Source: JBGLNL01 sp046484125 (GTDB lineage Bacteria > Chloroflexota > Dehalococcoidia > SZUA-161 > SpSt-899). Taken from it: 38,011 bases of DNA. The stretch spans positions 1 through 38,011 of the forward strand of contig JAWOBX010000071.1 in the NCBI GenBank assembly GCA_046484125.1. The letters are read 5' to 3'. How positions within the stretch are numbered: the first letter of the stretch is position 1; every line of letters begins with the position of its first letter. Positions 7,446-16,201 of this stretch are shown one piece after another. A program made the translations under genes and the position numbers. The notes under the pieces were generated by a model. That model was not told the origin of the DNA. It worked only from the letters and a program-made list of their open reading frames with translations, and searched no databases.

Positions 7446-8054
7446 TTGCACGAGTTGCTGCTGGCTACAAATAATCCGGGAAAAGCTCGAGAGTTGAGCG
7501 CGCTCATAAGGGGGGAGTACTGGGTATTTACCACTCCGGCGGAGCGGGGTGTAGATTTGAATGTGGAAGAAACTGGAAGCACATTCGAGGAAAACGCTGT
7601 TCTCAAGGCCAGGTCATTCGCGGGTGCTTCAGGTCTGATAACTCTTGCGGATGATTCAGGCCTGGAGGTTGACGCGCTTGAGGGTGAACCGGGGGTTTTC
7701 TCCGCTCGTTACGCCGGTCGGAATGCAACCGATAAAGATCTGTACGAATACTTGCTCTCCAGGCTGGCTGATTACCCCTGGGAGAAAAGACAGGCCCGCT
7801 TCAGGTGTGTCATATCCATCGCGTTCCCTGACGGAGAGATGGTGCTATGTAAAGGGGAATGTCCCGGTGTGATAGCTTTCGAGCCGAAAGGGAATAACGG
7901 ATTTGGCTACGATCCGGTATTCTGGCTTCCAGAGCATGGTAAAACAATGGCCGAGCTTACCCCGGAGGAGAAGAACAGAATAAGTCACAGGGGGAAAGCC
8001 GCGGAACAGGCCAGGTTGTATCTGGATTACCGGCTGGCTGAGGGAACCAAATGA
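7446..8054 (+). CDS. rdgB: XTP/dITP diphosphatase (non-canonical purine NTP pyrophosphatase)
   Basis: House-cleaning enzyme that hydrolyses dITP, XTP and ITP to monophosphates and keeps deaminated purines out of nucleic acids. Family blocks are all present: LLLATNNPGKARE near the N-terminus, ETGSTFEENAVLKA, LADDSGLEVDAL, PGVFSARYAG, GFGYDPVFW and NRISHRGKA. I choose TTG at 7446 because GGGAGGAT lies five bases upstream and the product then begins directly before the conserved LLATNN; an ATG at 7431 would put the Shine-Dalgarno site inside the gene. It overlaps moaA by 4 nt (ATGA), heading a five-gene run. Confidence 0.93.
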   Translation: MHELLLATNNPGKARELSALIRGEYWVFTTPAERGVDLNVEETGSTFEENAVLKARSFAGASGLITLADDSGLEVDALEGEPGVFSARYAGRNATDKDLYEYLLSRLADYPWEKRQARFRCVISIAFPDGEMVLCKGECPGVIAFEPKGNNGFGYDPVFWLPEHGKTMAELTPEEKNRISHRGKAAEQARLYLDYRLAEGTK

Positions 8055-9034
8055 CCGGTATTTCAGATTCGTTTGCCCGCCCCATTAATTATCTGCGCCT
8101 GTCAGTTACCGACAGGTGTAATTTCCGTTGCATCTATTGTATGCCTCTCCAGGGTATCAAAACTCTTGATCACAGCGATATCCTGAGCTACGAAGAGATA
8201 ATGCTGGTGGCGGAAGCCGCGGCTGGATTGGGAATAAACAAGGTCCGGCTGACGGGGGGCGAGCCCCTCGTCAGGGCCGACCTTTCCAATCTTGTCGAAA
8301 TGCTTTCTGCGATCGACGGCATAGATGATCTGACTCTCACGACCAACGGGTCTCTATTGAGGCGCCATGCCAGGGAACTCAAAGACGCGGGACTGAGCCG
8401 CGTTAACATAAGCCTTGACACCCTTCGGCCCGAAAGATTTGAGCAAATCACCCGCTTTGGCCGGCTCGAAGAAGTTCTTCGTGGGGCGGAGACGGCGGGG
8501 GCGGCGGGCCTTTATCCCATCAAGTTCAATACTGTGGTCATGCGCGGTATCAACGACGACGAAATTACCGATTTCGCTCGCAAAACAATTGAGGATGGAT
8601 GGCATGTGAGGTTCATAGAGTTCATGCCGATAGGTGAATCGAGCGGGGAGAATAACGGGCGTTTCATATCCATAGCCGAAATAACAGAGCATATCGAGAA
8701 ACTTGGCACGCTGGAAACCGGCAAGCTGGACGGAAACGGCCCTGCCAAATACTATCGTTTGCCGGGAGCCACGGGAACCATTGGGTTTATCAGTCCGATC
8801 AGCAATCACTTCTGTTATCAGTGCAACCGCCTTCGACTGACCGCCGATGGAAAACTAAGGCCCTGCCTGCTGTCTGACGATGAGATTGATTTGAGGGGAC
8901 CTCTACGTGAGGGGGCTTCCGCCGATGATCTAAAGCGCCTCATTGAAAAGGCTATCGAATCAAAACCAAAAGGTCACAGCCTTGGTTCCGGTGGCACAGG
9001 CTGGAACCGTAATATGTGCCAGATTGGGGGATGA
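8051..9034 (+). CDS. moaA: GTP 3',8-cyclase MoaA (radical SAM, molybdenum cofactor synthesis)
   Basis: Catalyses the first step of molybdopterin synthesis, cyclising GTP with two [4Fe-4S] clusters. The radical-SAM cluster motif C-x3-C-x2-C is CNFRCIYC near the N-terminus, followed by VRLTGGEPLVR. The C-terminal cluster is CYQCNRLRLTADGKLRPC (C-x2-C-x13-C). The protein ends in GG, as required for MoaA activity in characterised homologues. Length 327 is normal. It is translationally coupled to rdgB and followed after 4 nt by the RNase HI::MoaC gene, which supplies the next pathway enzyme. Confidence 0.96.
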   Translation: MTGISDSFARPINYLRLSVTDRCNFRCIYCMPLQGIKTLDHSDILSYEEIMLVAEAAAGLGINKVRLTGGEPLVRADLSNLVEMLSAIDGIDDLTLTTNGSLLRRHARELKDAGLSRVNISLDTLRPERFEQITRFGRLEEVLRGAETAGAAGLYPIKFNTVVMRGINDDEITDFARKTIEDGWHVRFIEFMPIGESSGENNGRFISIAEITEHIEKLGTLETGKLDGNGPAKYYRLPGATGTIGFISPISNHFCYQCNRLRLTADGKLRPCLLSDDEIDLRGPLREGASADDLKRLIEKAIESKPKGHSLGSGGTGWNRNMCQIGG

Positions 9035-9038
9035 ACGG

Positions 9039-9899
9039 TTGATTCGAATATATACCGACGGGGCATGTTCCGGAAATCCCGGCCCTGGAGGGTGGGCCGC
9101 TATCGTGTTGAAAGATGGCGAGCGTTTCGAACTGAAGGGTAGCGATCCTCAAACCACCAACAACCGCATGGAACTTACCGCCGCCATTGAAGGCCTGGCC
9201 AGTGTTCCCGAAAACGCGGATGTTATCCTGCATAGTGACAGCCAGTACCTTGTTAAGACAATGACCCTGGGTTGGAAGCGCCGCGCGAATCACGACCTGT
9301 GGAAAAGGCTCGATGAGCTGAAAGCGACTCGTAACGTCCAGTGGGACTGGGTGAAAGGGCATGATGGGAATCCTGAAAACGAAAGGGCGGATCGCCTGGC
9401 CGTTGAGATGGCGGCTCAGGCGGGCGGTTCCCCCACCCATTTTGATTCCTCGGGAGAGATCCATATGGTTGATGTATCCTCGAAGCATAATTCCGAACGG
9501 GTCGCCATTGCCAGGGGTAAGGTGAAAATGGAAAAGGCAACCCTGGAACTGATTCAGAAAGGTCAGGCCGCTAAGGGGGATGTGCTGGGGGTTGCCAGGA
9601 CTGCCGGGATAATGGCGGCCAAGAGAACACCGGACTTGATCCCGCTTTGCCATCCGTTAAGGATCAGCAGTGTGGAAATAGAACTTGATCTGAATAAACT
9701 CTCGAGTGCGGTAGATATAGCTGCCACGGTCAAAGCCTCTGAAAGAACGGGCGTGGAAATGGAAGCGCTTACCGCGGTCGCGGTAAGCGCTCTCACCATC
9801 TATGATATGTGCAAGGCTGTGGACAGGGGAATGAGAATTGAGGATATAAGACTGGTCAGGAAGTCCGGTGGAAAGAGCGGAACCATCACCCTTGAATAA
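9039..9899 (+). CDS. RNase HI - MoaC fusion (RNA/DNA-hybrid nuclease plus cyclic pyranopterin monophosphate synthase)
   Basis: One uninterrupted frame of 286 residues encodes two complete enzymes. Residues 1-~125 are RNase HI, with the catalytic carboxylates in place: D7 (YTDG), E45 (NNRMEL), D67 (HSDSQY) and D118 (ERADRLA). Residues ~132-286 are MoaC, which converts 3',8-cyclo-GTP to cyclic pyranopterin monophosphate: THFD, MVDVSSK, PLCHPL, VKASERTGVEMEALTAV and DMCKAVD are intact. Start: TTG at 9039, seven bases after GGGGGA; earlier in-frame codons lie inside moaA. An internal ATG at 9408 (residue 124) could start free MoaC, but no Shine-Dalgarno site precedes it. The MoaC half fits the neighbouring moaA. 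RNase HI is an odd partner. Confidence 0.93.
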   Translation: MIRIYTDGACSGNPGPGGWAAIVLKDGERFELKGSDPQTTNNRMELTAAIEGLASVPENADVILHSDSQYLVKTMTLGWKRRANHDLWKRLDELKATRNVQWDWVKGHDGNPENERADRLAVEMAAQAGGSPTHFDSSGEIHMVDVSSKHNSERVAIARGKVKMEKATLELIQKGQAAKGDVLGVARTAGIMAAKRTPDLIPLCHPLRISSVEIELDLNKLSSAVDIAATVKASERTGVEMEALTAVAVSALTIYDMCKAVDRGMRIEDIRLVRKSGGKSGTITLE

Positions 9900-9994
9900 C
9901 CCCGTGTTTCCCGGTTGACATAAACCTGAATAGCTCCCATCGTATTGAACAATCACTCACCCACACAGTGAAAGTAATGCCCGGAGAACGCAGG

Positions 9995-10855
9995 ATGAAG
10001 ATAGCCAGGACCATCACGGAGATGAAGGAGACAAGAAGAGGGCTGGCGGATCCGGTTGGATTCGTACCCACCATGGGGTATCTGCATGAGGGGCACCTTT
10101 CCCTGATAAGGCAAGCACGAGCCGGGAACTCGAGCGTGGTTGCAAGCATATTTGTCAATCCAGCCCAGTTTGGCCCCAACGAGGATTTCAGCTCCTATCC
10201 TCGCGATACGGGACGGGACCTGGCTTTGCTGGAAAAAGAGGGCACCGATGTGGTTTTTATGCCGGAACCGGAGGAGATGTACCCTGAAGGAGCCAGCACA
10301 TGGGTTTATGTGGAGGGATTAACCGATAAACTTGAGGGGGCTTCCCGCCCGGGGCATTTTAAGGGCGTGACGACAGTGGTCGCCAAGCTGTTCAACATAA
10401 TTGAGCCGGCAACGGCCTATTTCGGGCAGAAGGATGCCCAGCAGGCACTGGTCGTCAGGAAGATGGTGAAAGATCTCAACATGAATCTGAATCTGGCTGT
10501 AGTGCCTACGGTTCGGGAATCTGATGGCCTGGCCATGAGCAGCAGAAATATGTATTTAAATCTGCGAGAGCGCCGGGCCGCTTTGATTTTATGGAGGGCA
10601 CTGAAAAAGGCTGAGCAATTATGGACCGGCGGCGAATCGGATGCCGAAAGGATCAGGAAGGAGATGCTGGCATTTATTGAAACAGAGCCGGCGGCAGAGA
10701 TAGATTATGTCAGCGTCGCGGATACGCGGACACTAATAGAACTGGATATCATCGAGGATTCCGCCCTGGTATCTCTGGCGGTGTGGATCGGAAAGACACG
10801 CCTTATCGATAACGTAATTCTGGGAGGCATGATTGAGGATTCTGGTAACCAATGA
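9995..10855 (+). CDS. panC: Pantothenate synthetase (pantoate--beta-alanine ligase)
   Basis: Joins pantoate and beta-alanine with ATP, by way of a pantoyl-adenylate, to make pantothenate for coenzyme A. It has the nucleotidyltransferase HIGH-type motif (GYLHEGHLSLI), SIFVNPAQFGPNEDF, YPRD, the block KLFNIIEPATAYFGQKDAQQ, and the KMSKS-like SDGLAMSSRN. Length 286 from the ATG at 9995, chosen because GGAGAA lies six bases upstream; an in-frame GTG begins at 9968 without such a site. It follows the fusion gene by 95 nt and overlaps surE by 23 nt. Confidence 0.95.
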   Translation: MKIARTITEMKETRRGLADPVGFVPTMGYLHEGHLSLIRQARAGNSSVVASIFVNPAQFGPNEDFSSYPRDTGRDLALLEKEGTDVVFMPEPEEMYPEGASTWVYVEGLTDKLEGASRPGHFKGVTTVVAKLFNIIEPATAYFGQKDAQQALVVRKMVKDLNMNLNLAVVPTVRESDGLAMSSRNMYLNLRERRAALILWRALKKAEQLWTGGESDAERIRKEMLAFIETEPAAEIDYVSVADTRTLIELDIIEDSALVSLAVWIGKTRLIDNVILGGMIEDSGNQ

Positions 10856-11612
10856 TGACGGAGTGTACGCGGAGGGGCTCTGCGCCATTGTTCGTTCGCT
10901 TAAGCAGGTCGGCGAAGTTGTTGTCGTGGCTCCCGACCGGGAGCAGAGCGCGGTTGGTACATCAGTGACCCTCCATCAGCCTTTACGAATGAAGCAGGTT
11001 CAGCCCGTAGTGCAGGGCGTTGAGACATATTCCATAGAGGGTACTCCTGCCGATAGCGTAATCCTCGGGTTGCAGAGGATAGCCGGGGGCGATATTGACC
11101 TGGTGGTCTCCGGAATCAACGAAGGGGTTAATCTGGGAAACGATGTTTTCATTTCGGGTACGGTAGGAGCCGCTCTCCAGGGCTATTTCTACGAGATCCC
11201 GGCCATTGCCATCTCAACGGCCGTGGTCGACGGCAGTGTGGTTTTCGATGCCGCTGCCCGCATGGGCGAGCTTCTCGCCCGGCGTGTTAGAGACCGTGTT
11301 CTCACCCCCAGACTCTTGCTAAATGTGAATGTTCCTCAAGTTCCTTTTGAGATGATTCGCGGAGTGATGTTAACCAAGCCAGGCCGAAGAAGCTATCACG
11401 ACCAGATAAAAAAAGGCAACGATGGCAAGCGAGACTACTACTGGATTGTCCGGGGGGAACCGGTGTGGGAGGAAAAAGAGGGGACCGATATCTGGGCTGT
11501 AAGGCGCAATATGGTTTCGATAACCCCGCTGCCGGTTAATCTGCCCGGCTCCGCGAAAACCGACTTACTTGAGGGGGTTTGTAAGGCCCTTTTTGAAGAA
11601 CTATATCCCTGA
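10833..11612 (+). CDS. surE: 5'/3'-nucleotidase SurE
   Basis: Metal-dependent nucleoside monophosphate phosphatase, thought to act in nucleotide salvage and stress survival. The N-terminus ILVTNDDGVYAEG carries the metal-binding DD pair. Further blocks are VVAPDREQSAVG, the SGINEGVNLGNDVFISGTVGAALQG active-site region, and NVNVP. Length 259 is typical. TTG start at 10833, five bases after GGGAGG, both inside the end of panC, so the two are translationally coupled. A 10-bp palindrome (CCGGATCCGG) lies shortly after the stop, but no convincing terminator follows before tRNA-Ala. Confidence 0.94.
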   Translation: MRILVTNDDGVYAEGLCAIVRSLKQVGEVVVVAPDREQSAVGTSVTLHQPLRMKQVQPVVQGVETYSIEGTPADSVILGLQRIAGGDIDLVVSGINEGVNLGNDVFISGTVGAALQGYFYEIPAIAISTAVVDGSVVFDAAARMGELLARRVRDRVLTPRLLLNVNVPQVPFEMIRGVMLTKPGRRSYHDQIKKGNDGKRDYYWIVRGEPVWEEKEGTDIWAVRRNMVSITPLPVNLPGSAKTDLLEGVCKALFEELYP

Positions 11613-11768
11613 ACCGGATCCGGGCAGTAATATAGTACTGATTGTATTTTCTGTATCAATGCGGGAGGTCCCTTCCCGGGAATACCTATGTACTTAATTC
11701 AGGTGATCGTATTCCAGAAGCTTTAATGAATCGCGTTTGATACTGTTTTAAGGGAAAGCCGTGTCAGC

Positions 11769-11797
11769 TTGACACTATCGAAGGTGTTTGCTACCAT
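11769..11797 (+). promoter_or_regulatory. Promoter of tRNA-Ala
   Basis: TTGACA (11769-11774), 17-nt spacer, TACCAT (11792-11797). The tRNA begins 12 nt downstream of the -10 box, the spacing expected for a short 5' leader. Confidence 0.7.
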
Positions 11798-11808
11798 CAA
11801 TTGGCCGT

Positions 11809-11884
11809 GGGGATATAGCTCAACCGGGAGAGCGCGGCGTTCGCAACGCCGAGGTTGGGGGTTCGAGTCCCCCTATCTCCACCA
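11809..11884 (+). tRNA. tRNA-Ala (CGC)
   Basis: Acceptor GGGGATA/TATCTCC, D-arm GCTC...GAGC, anticodon stem CGGCG/CGCCG with loop TTCGCAA, giving anticodon CGC. T-arm GGGGGTTCGAGTCCCCC and an encoded ACCA end. Confidence 0.95.
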
Positions 11885-11944
11885 TTATGTAGCTGGTAAC
11901 AGAAAGACCGATAACGCCTTTTAACGCTGGAGACTATCGATTGG

Positions 11945-13366
11945 CTACCAGGAAGAGGCCGTACTAAACTCCATAACCACGGGCAGTTCTATAGTGAAGC
12001 TTGTTCCCTCACCTAAACTGCTTTGCAGCGAGATTTCTCCCTGATGATCCTGGATAATCCCATAACAGATGCTCAGGCCCAGTCCCGTTCCCTTGCCAAC
12101 TTCTTTGGTGGTGAAAAAGGGTTCAAATATTCGCTTCTGTATATCATCCGGTATTCCGGGGCCGTTGTCGCTGAACTTCACATTTACCAGGGAATCGATA
12201 GTTGAGGTCTCGATGGTCACCCTGCCACTGCTTTGCGACTCTTTGAATGCCTGTTCTGAATTTATCAACAGGTTAAGAAATACCTGCTGCAACTGCTGAA
12301 AATCGCCCATGATACTGGGAAGTTCAGGGTGGAGATTGGTCTCCACAACCACGTTATCCAGGCTGAGTTCGTGGGAGCGCAAACCGACGACGCTGTTGAT
12401 GACGTCATTAACTGAAACAGGCTCTCTCCTGAAATCCTGCTTTCGGGCGAATGAGAGCAGATTTCTCACGATACCTATCGCACGTGAGGACTCATCGAAA
12501 AGGGAGCGGGCATATTTTGAAGTGGTGGCGTCCGGTGCTTTTTGCGAGATTATCTCAGCGTACCCTGAAATGGCCATCAACGGGTTGTTAAGCTCATGAG
12601 CCACACCGGATACAAGCTGGCCTACAGCGGCCAGCTTTTCGGACTGCAGTAGTTGCTCCTGGCTGGTTTTAAGCTGTTCCATAGCTTCCTGAAGCTGCGA
12701 GTGAGCTTCCCGAAGTCCATTTTCTGCCCTGACCCGTTCAGAGATATCCCTGGCGATGCCCTGGATGGCATATGGCTTTTCCCAACGGAGTATAACCGAT
12801 GCCCTAACTTCCATATCCACGAATTCGCCATTACGTTTCTTCATTTTGAACTGTGATATTTCATTTTGATGGCCGGTTTCCATTATCTCTTCATACACCC
12901 TGGCAGCCTGCGTTTTTTCTTCATCGGGTATAAGCTCGGCGAAGCTGATTGACCTAATTTCCTCCCTGGTATATCCAAGCCGGTCGAGCATAACGTCATT
13001 GGCGTCAATGAATTTGCCGCTGAACTCATGTATAAAAACGAAGTCCAGAGAACGGTCAAACAGCGCCCGGTACCGTTCCTCGATTTCCTTCAACATGAGC
13101 TCTACTTCTCTTCGCTGCCGGATCTCGGATTGCAGGTCCATTATCCTTCTGTAGATGAACCAGAACAGCATTATCACCATTGCGATAAGCGCGATCGAAG
13201 AACGGTCTATGGTCAGAGACTGGCTGAACTCGAGGTTGCCGGCGAGGAAGTATATAAATCCGGGTACAAGCAGGACGAGTGCAAGTTCAAGCTTCAGAAG
13301 CTTGCCTTCGCCAAGTATGTGCCGTACTGTGGCGGCGATATTAGAGCGTAACCTGTCGATAAGCAT
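11945..13366 (-). CDS. Membrane PAS sensor histidine kinase (HK1)
   Basis: Two transmembrane helices (about residues 27-75) with almost no periplasmic loop, then one PAS domain (about 100-215: YRALFDRSLDFVFIHEFSGK ... GIARDISER), a coiled segment, the HisKA dimerisation domain with phospho-acceptor His in SGVAHELNNPLMAISGY (about residue 260), and a HATPase domain with N-box (FLNLLINSEQA), DNGPGIP, FEPFFTTK and GKGTGLGLSI. It is intact and should autophosphorylate. The catalytic half is very close to that of HK2 (14030-15574). I start at the ATG at 13366; a TTG two codons earlier is possible. It is the last gene of the minus-strand signalling island, 66 nt after receiver protein RR1, its likely partner. 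Confidence 0.9.
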   Translation of the reverse strand: MLIDRLRSNIAATVRHILGEGKLLKLELALVLLVPGFIYFLAGNLEFSQSLTIDRSSIALIAMVIMLFWFIYRRIMDLQSEIRQRREVELMLKEIEERYRALFDRSLDFVFIHEFSGKFIDANDVMLDRLGYTREEIRSISFAELIPDEEKTQAARVYEEIMETGHQNEISQFKMKKRNGEFVDMEVRASVILRWEKPYAIQGIARDISERVRAENGLREAHSQLQEAMEQLKTSQEQLLQSEKLAAVGQLVSGVAHELNNPLMAISGYAEIISQKAPDATTSKYARSLFDESSRAIGIVRNLLSFARKQDFRREPVSVNDVINSVVGLRSHELSLDNVVVETNLHPELPSIMGDFQQLQQVFLNLLINSEQAFKESQSSGRVTIETSTIDSLVNVKFSDNGPGIPDDIQKRIFEPFFTTKEVGKGTGLGLSICYGIIQDHQGEISLQSSLGEGTSFTIELPVVMEFSTASSW

Positions 13367-13432
13367 GTTCAATATACCCGGCTCAAGCGATATTACTGAT
13401 GCGCATCAAAATTCCCCTGCTTAGGGCAGTCA

Positions 13433-13945
13433 CTATATTCCAAATATTTCCTCATCTATGTCCTCTGTTGAACCTGACAGTGCTTTTTCGCTCTCACTAT
13501 TTTCTGGCAATTTTTCAGAGGCTGATCCTTGTTCACCATGAGCCGGGCTAACGTCTTCAACTGTGATATCGCCGGCCAGCACAGCTTCGGCTGTCTCTAC
13601 GATGTCTTTAAGGTTACACGGCTTTTTCAGATAGGCCGTAGCCCCCCGCTGAAAGGCCTCGTCTTCCGCCTCCTGGTCGACAACTGCCGTTAGCATTACT
13701 ATTGGCATCTCAGGCCTGGCGGCCTTCATAAGTGTGAGGATATCCTGTCCATGGAAGCCCGGCATTTTCATATCCAGGAACATGAGGTCAAATTGCCTGC
13801 GTGAGGTAAGTTCCAGCGCGTCTTTGCCGTCCATGGCCATGACAGGCAGGTAACCCGCGTCTCTTAAAGCTATTGAGACAATTTCCCTCACTGAGTGGTC
13901 ATCATCGACAACCAGGATTGTTCCTTTGGTTTGGTTATCTTCCAT
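13433..13945 (-). CDS. Receiver-domain response regulator with acidic C-terminal tail (RR1)
   Basis: CheY-like receiver (residues about 8-125): acidic pocket VVDDD, phospho-acceptor Asp in LMFLDMKMP, TA switch (MLTAVVD) and conserved Lys in YLKKPC. Instead of a DNA-binding domain it ends in a 45-residue tail rich in Glu, Ser and Asp (ASEKLPENSESEKALSG) that looks disordered. It therefore probably works by protein contact or as a phosphorelay intermediate. GGGGGGA precedes the ATG, and a TATAAT-like box at 13972-13977 may drive transcription. It sits between HK2 (84 nt upstream) and HK1 (66 nt downstream). Confidence 0.85.
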   Translation of the reverse strand: MEDNQTKGTILVVDDDHSVREIVSIALRDAGYLPVMAMDGKDALELTSRRQFDLMFLDMKMPGFHGQDILTLMKAARPEMPIVMLTAVVDQEAEDEAFQRGATAYLKKPCNLKDIVETAEAVLAGDITVEDVSPAHGEQGSASEKLPENSESEKALSGSTEDIDEEIFGI

Positions 13946-14029
13946 AGTCCGTCCCCCCGAATCTGTTTTCGATTATAAAAGAATACTTTACTCTCGCTCT
14001 GCAGTAATATTACTATCTCAACTTCCCTG

Positions 14030-15574
14030 TTAGCTCATAGCTTGTTCTGCGTTAATCTCCGCCGTAACAGGTAGAGCGATCAGAAATGTTGTACCCCCGG
14101 TTTCATTACTGTGGCATGAGATGGTACCGTTGTGGTCCTGTATGATCCCGTAACAGATGCTGAGTCCGAGTCCCGTTCCCTTGCCGACCTCCTTGGTGGT
14201 GTAGAACGGTTCAAAGATTCTTTCCCGTACTTCCTGCGGTATTCCCGGTCCATCATCACCGACTTCAGCGAGAACAGAGTTATTATCCAGATAAGTCTTG
14301 ACGGTTATCCTGCCCGAGGACTTTTCTTCTTTTATCGCCTGTTCGGCGTTGGTGATCAGGTTCAGTAGTGCCTGCTGCAACTGGTTCAGATTTCCGAGGA
14401 CGTAAGGAAGTTCCGGCTCAAGTATGGCCTCTAACTCGACGTTATCAAGTCCCATCTCGTAAGAGCGCAATTTCATTACGCTCTGCAGTACATCGTTTAT
14501 GGAAAGACGCTCCTTTGTGCTTTCGTGTTGCCTGGCGAAAGAAAGCAGGTTCCTCACGATGTCGATGGCGCGGCCGGTTTCCTGCGAGAGGTTCTTACTA
14601 TATCTGGCAAGTTTTTCATCCTCCAGCGAGTTTGCCAGCAACTCGGAGTAGCCTGAAATCGCCATGAGCGGGTTGTTAAGCTCATGGGCCACGCCTGATA
14701 CCAACTGGCCCAGCGATGCCATCTTCTCGGACTGCAATAGCTGTGCGTGGTTTGCCTTTAACTGATCGTGTGCCTCCTGGAGCCTCGCGTGTGCTGCCCT
14801 GAGTTCTTCCTCCGCCCGTTTGCGTGCTGTTATATCGTGTAGAAAAACCATGTCGGCAGCTTTACCCTTGTATCTGACAAGCTTACCACTTACCTCAACC
14901 GATACCCTGCTCCCGTCCCGATGGATCAAAGTAGTTTCATATTTTTCCGGTGCCGTTTCACCGCTTGTGCGCCGGTTGTAGTTTTCGAGGACTGTTTCGA
15001 CTTCCTCTGGAGATATGTACTCGGAAACAGGCGTATCTATTGCTTCTTCCGCGGAGTACCCCAGCATGTTAAGTGCCTGACGGTTGGCGAATTTTATCAC
15101 TCCATCCTGGAGGATGACTATAAGATCGCTTGATCTCTCCACCAGGTTTCGGTACTTCTCCTCGCTTTCCCGGAGTGATTCCTCCAGGGCTTTGCGCTCG
15201 ATAGCGTAACTGAGAGAACGAGCCAGGGCCTCGCCTGTTGCCTGGCCCTTTACCAGATAGTCCTGAGCTCCTGACTTTACCGCCTCTATGGCGATATCTT
15301 CGTCATACAATCCGGTGAGTATTACTACCGGGAGGGCGGTTGCCTGTGACTGCAGTTTATTCAGTGTATCCAGTCCGCGGCTGTCCGGTAACCCCAGGTC
15401 CAGCAGCACCACATCAGGTTCATTGCTGGCAAGGTGCTCAATGCCCTCCTTGAGACAATCCGCATAGACCAAACTAAACGACTGGTCACTTACTTCATCC
15501 AGCATGGTCTGTATCAGGCGAATATCGCCAGGGTTGTCCTCTACCATGAGAACCTGAACCGGCTTATTACTCAT
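14030..15574 (-). CDS. Receiver-PAS histidine kinase (HK2)
   Basis: Soluble hybrid kinase with its receiver first. REC (about 1-125) has VEDNPGD, the phospho-Asp in VVLLDLGLPDS and GAQDYLVKG. A PAS domain follows (about 137-255: YRNLVERSSDLIVILQDG ... VFLHDITARKRAEEEL), then HisKA with SGVAHELNNPLMAISGY (His about residue 298), then HATPase with LNLITNAEQA, DDGPGIP, FEPFYTTK and GKGTGLGLSI. The receiver at the front means this kinase can itself be a phosphorelay target. It shares its catalytic core with HK1 and its receiver type with HK3. AGAGGT precedes the ATG. Gaps: 151 nt after RR2, 84 nt before RR1. Confidence 0.9.
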   Translation of the reverse strand: MSNKPVQVLMVEDNPGDIRLIQTMLDEVSDQSFSLVYADCLKEGIEHLASNEPDVVLLDLGLPDSRGLDTLNKLQSQATALPVVILTGLYDEDIAIEAVKSGAQDYLVKGQATGEALARSLSYAIERKALEESLRESEEKYRNLVERSSDLIVILQDGVIKFANRQALNMLGYSAEEAIDTPVSEYISPEEVETVLENYNRRTSGETAPEKYETTLIHRDGSRVSVEVSGKLVRYKGKAADMVFLHDITARKRAEEELRAAHARLQEAHDQLKANHAQLLQSEKMASLGQLVSGVAHELNNPLMAISGYSELLANSLEDEKLARYSKNLSQETGRAIDIVRNLLSFARQHESTKERLSINDVLQSVMKLRSYEMGLDNVELEAILEPELPYVLGNLNQLQQALLNLITNAEQAIKEEKSSGRITVKTYLDNNSVLAEVGDDGPGIPQEVRERIFEPFYTTKEVGKGTGLGLSICYGIIQDHNGTISCHSNETGGTTFLIALPVTAEINAEQAMS

Positions 15575-15725
15575 ATTTGTACCTCTGTATATGCTTGAAA
15601 ATTATTAATGAAAATCTGATCAAACCCTTTTAAAACCCCGTTCCAGGGGAAATTTGAATATGGGGGGCCAAACCCCGAGTTCACCTCTTTTTCAGAAAGT
15701 CCCTCGTAATAACTTCATGCCTCCC

Positions 15726-16106
15726 TTATCCCGCCCCAAGCACCCTGTTTGCTGTCTCAACTACCTCATTAAGGCTGCACGGTTTTTTGAGATATTCGAC
15801 CGCCCCCAGTTGACGCATCTGGTCCTCCGTTACCGAATCGGTAACAGCGGAAAGGACCACTACCGGCATAGATGGATTGCTTTTTTTCGCTCTGGCCAGC
15901 ACGTCTTCGCCGGTAACCTTCGGCATCTTGATATCAAGAAACATCAAGTCAAAGCTCCTTTGCTTTATCAGCTCCAGCGCCTCCCGCCCATTGGCTGCCA
16001 CGGATACTATATAGCCGTCATTCTGTAATGCCTCCGAAAGCACATCCCTCAGCGGCAGTTCGTCATCAACTACAAGCACTGCGGCTTTTGTTTCAGCTTT
16101 ATTCAA
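15726..16106 (-). CDS. Single-domain response regulator (RR2)
   Basis: A 126-residue CheY-like receiver with no output domain: VVDDE acidic pair, phospho-Asp in FDLMFLDIKMP, LSAVTD switch region and Lys in YLKKPC. Its closest neighbour in the window is RR1, with which it shares FDLMFLD and YLKKPC blocks. I start at TTG (16106), because GGAGGT lies five bases upstream; a longer frame from 16124 would run through that Shine-Dalgarno site. It lies 95 nt after RR3 and 151 nt before HK2, its probable kinase partner. Confidence 0.85.
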   Translation of the reverse strand: MNKAETKAAVLVVDDELPLRDVLSEALQNDGYIVSVAANGREALELIKQRSFDLMFLDIKMPKVTGEDVLARAKKSNPSMPVVVLSAVTDSVTEDQMRQLGAVEYLKKPCSLNEVVETANRVLGAG

Positions 16107-16129
16107 TTTCCACCTCCGTTCCAATCCTG

Positions 16130-16143
16130 GGGTTTATAAACCC
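16130..16143. promoter_or_regulatory. 14-bp perfect palindrome between RR3 and RR2
   Basis: GGGTTTATAAACCC, a perfect palindrome in the 95-nt gap between two receiver genes, about 25 nt before the RR2 start. It could be a dimeric-regulator site; it has no loop and so is a poor terminator. Function unproven. Confidence 0.35.
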
Positions 16144-16201
16144 GGATAATTCCCTATGGTTACCGGCAAACCGGCAACGGTGATATCTTCCGTTAGTTCT
16201 C

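Noticed and set aside
9902..9960. TTGACA at about 9914 as a promoter for panC
   Set aside because: No acceptable -10 hexamer lies 16-18 nt downstream (CATCGT at 17 nt).
15636..15649. CCCC-GGGG hairpin followed on the minus strand by TTTT, between RR2 and HK2
   Set aside because: A 4-bp stem is too short to call a terminator with confidence.
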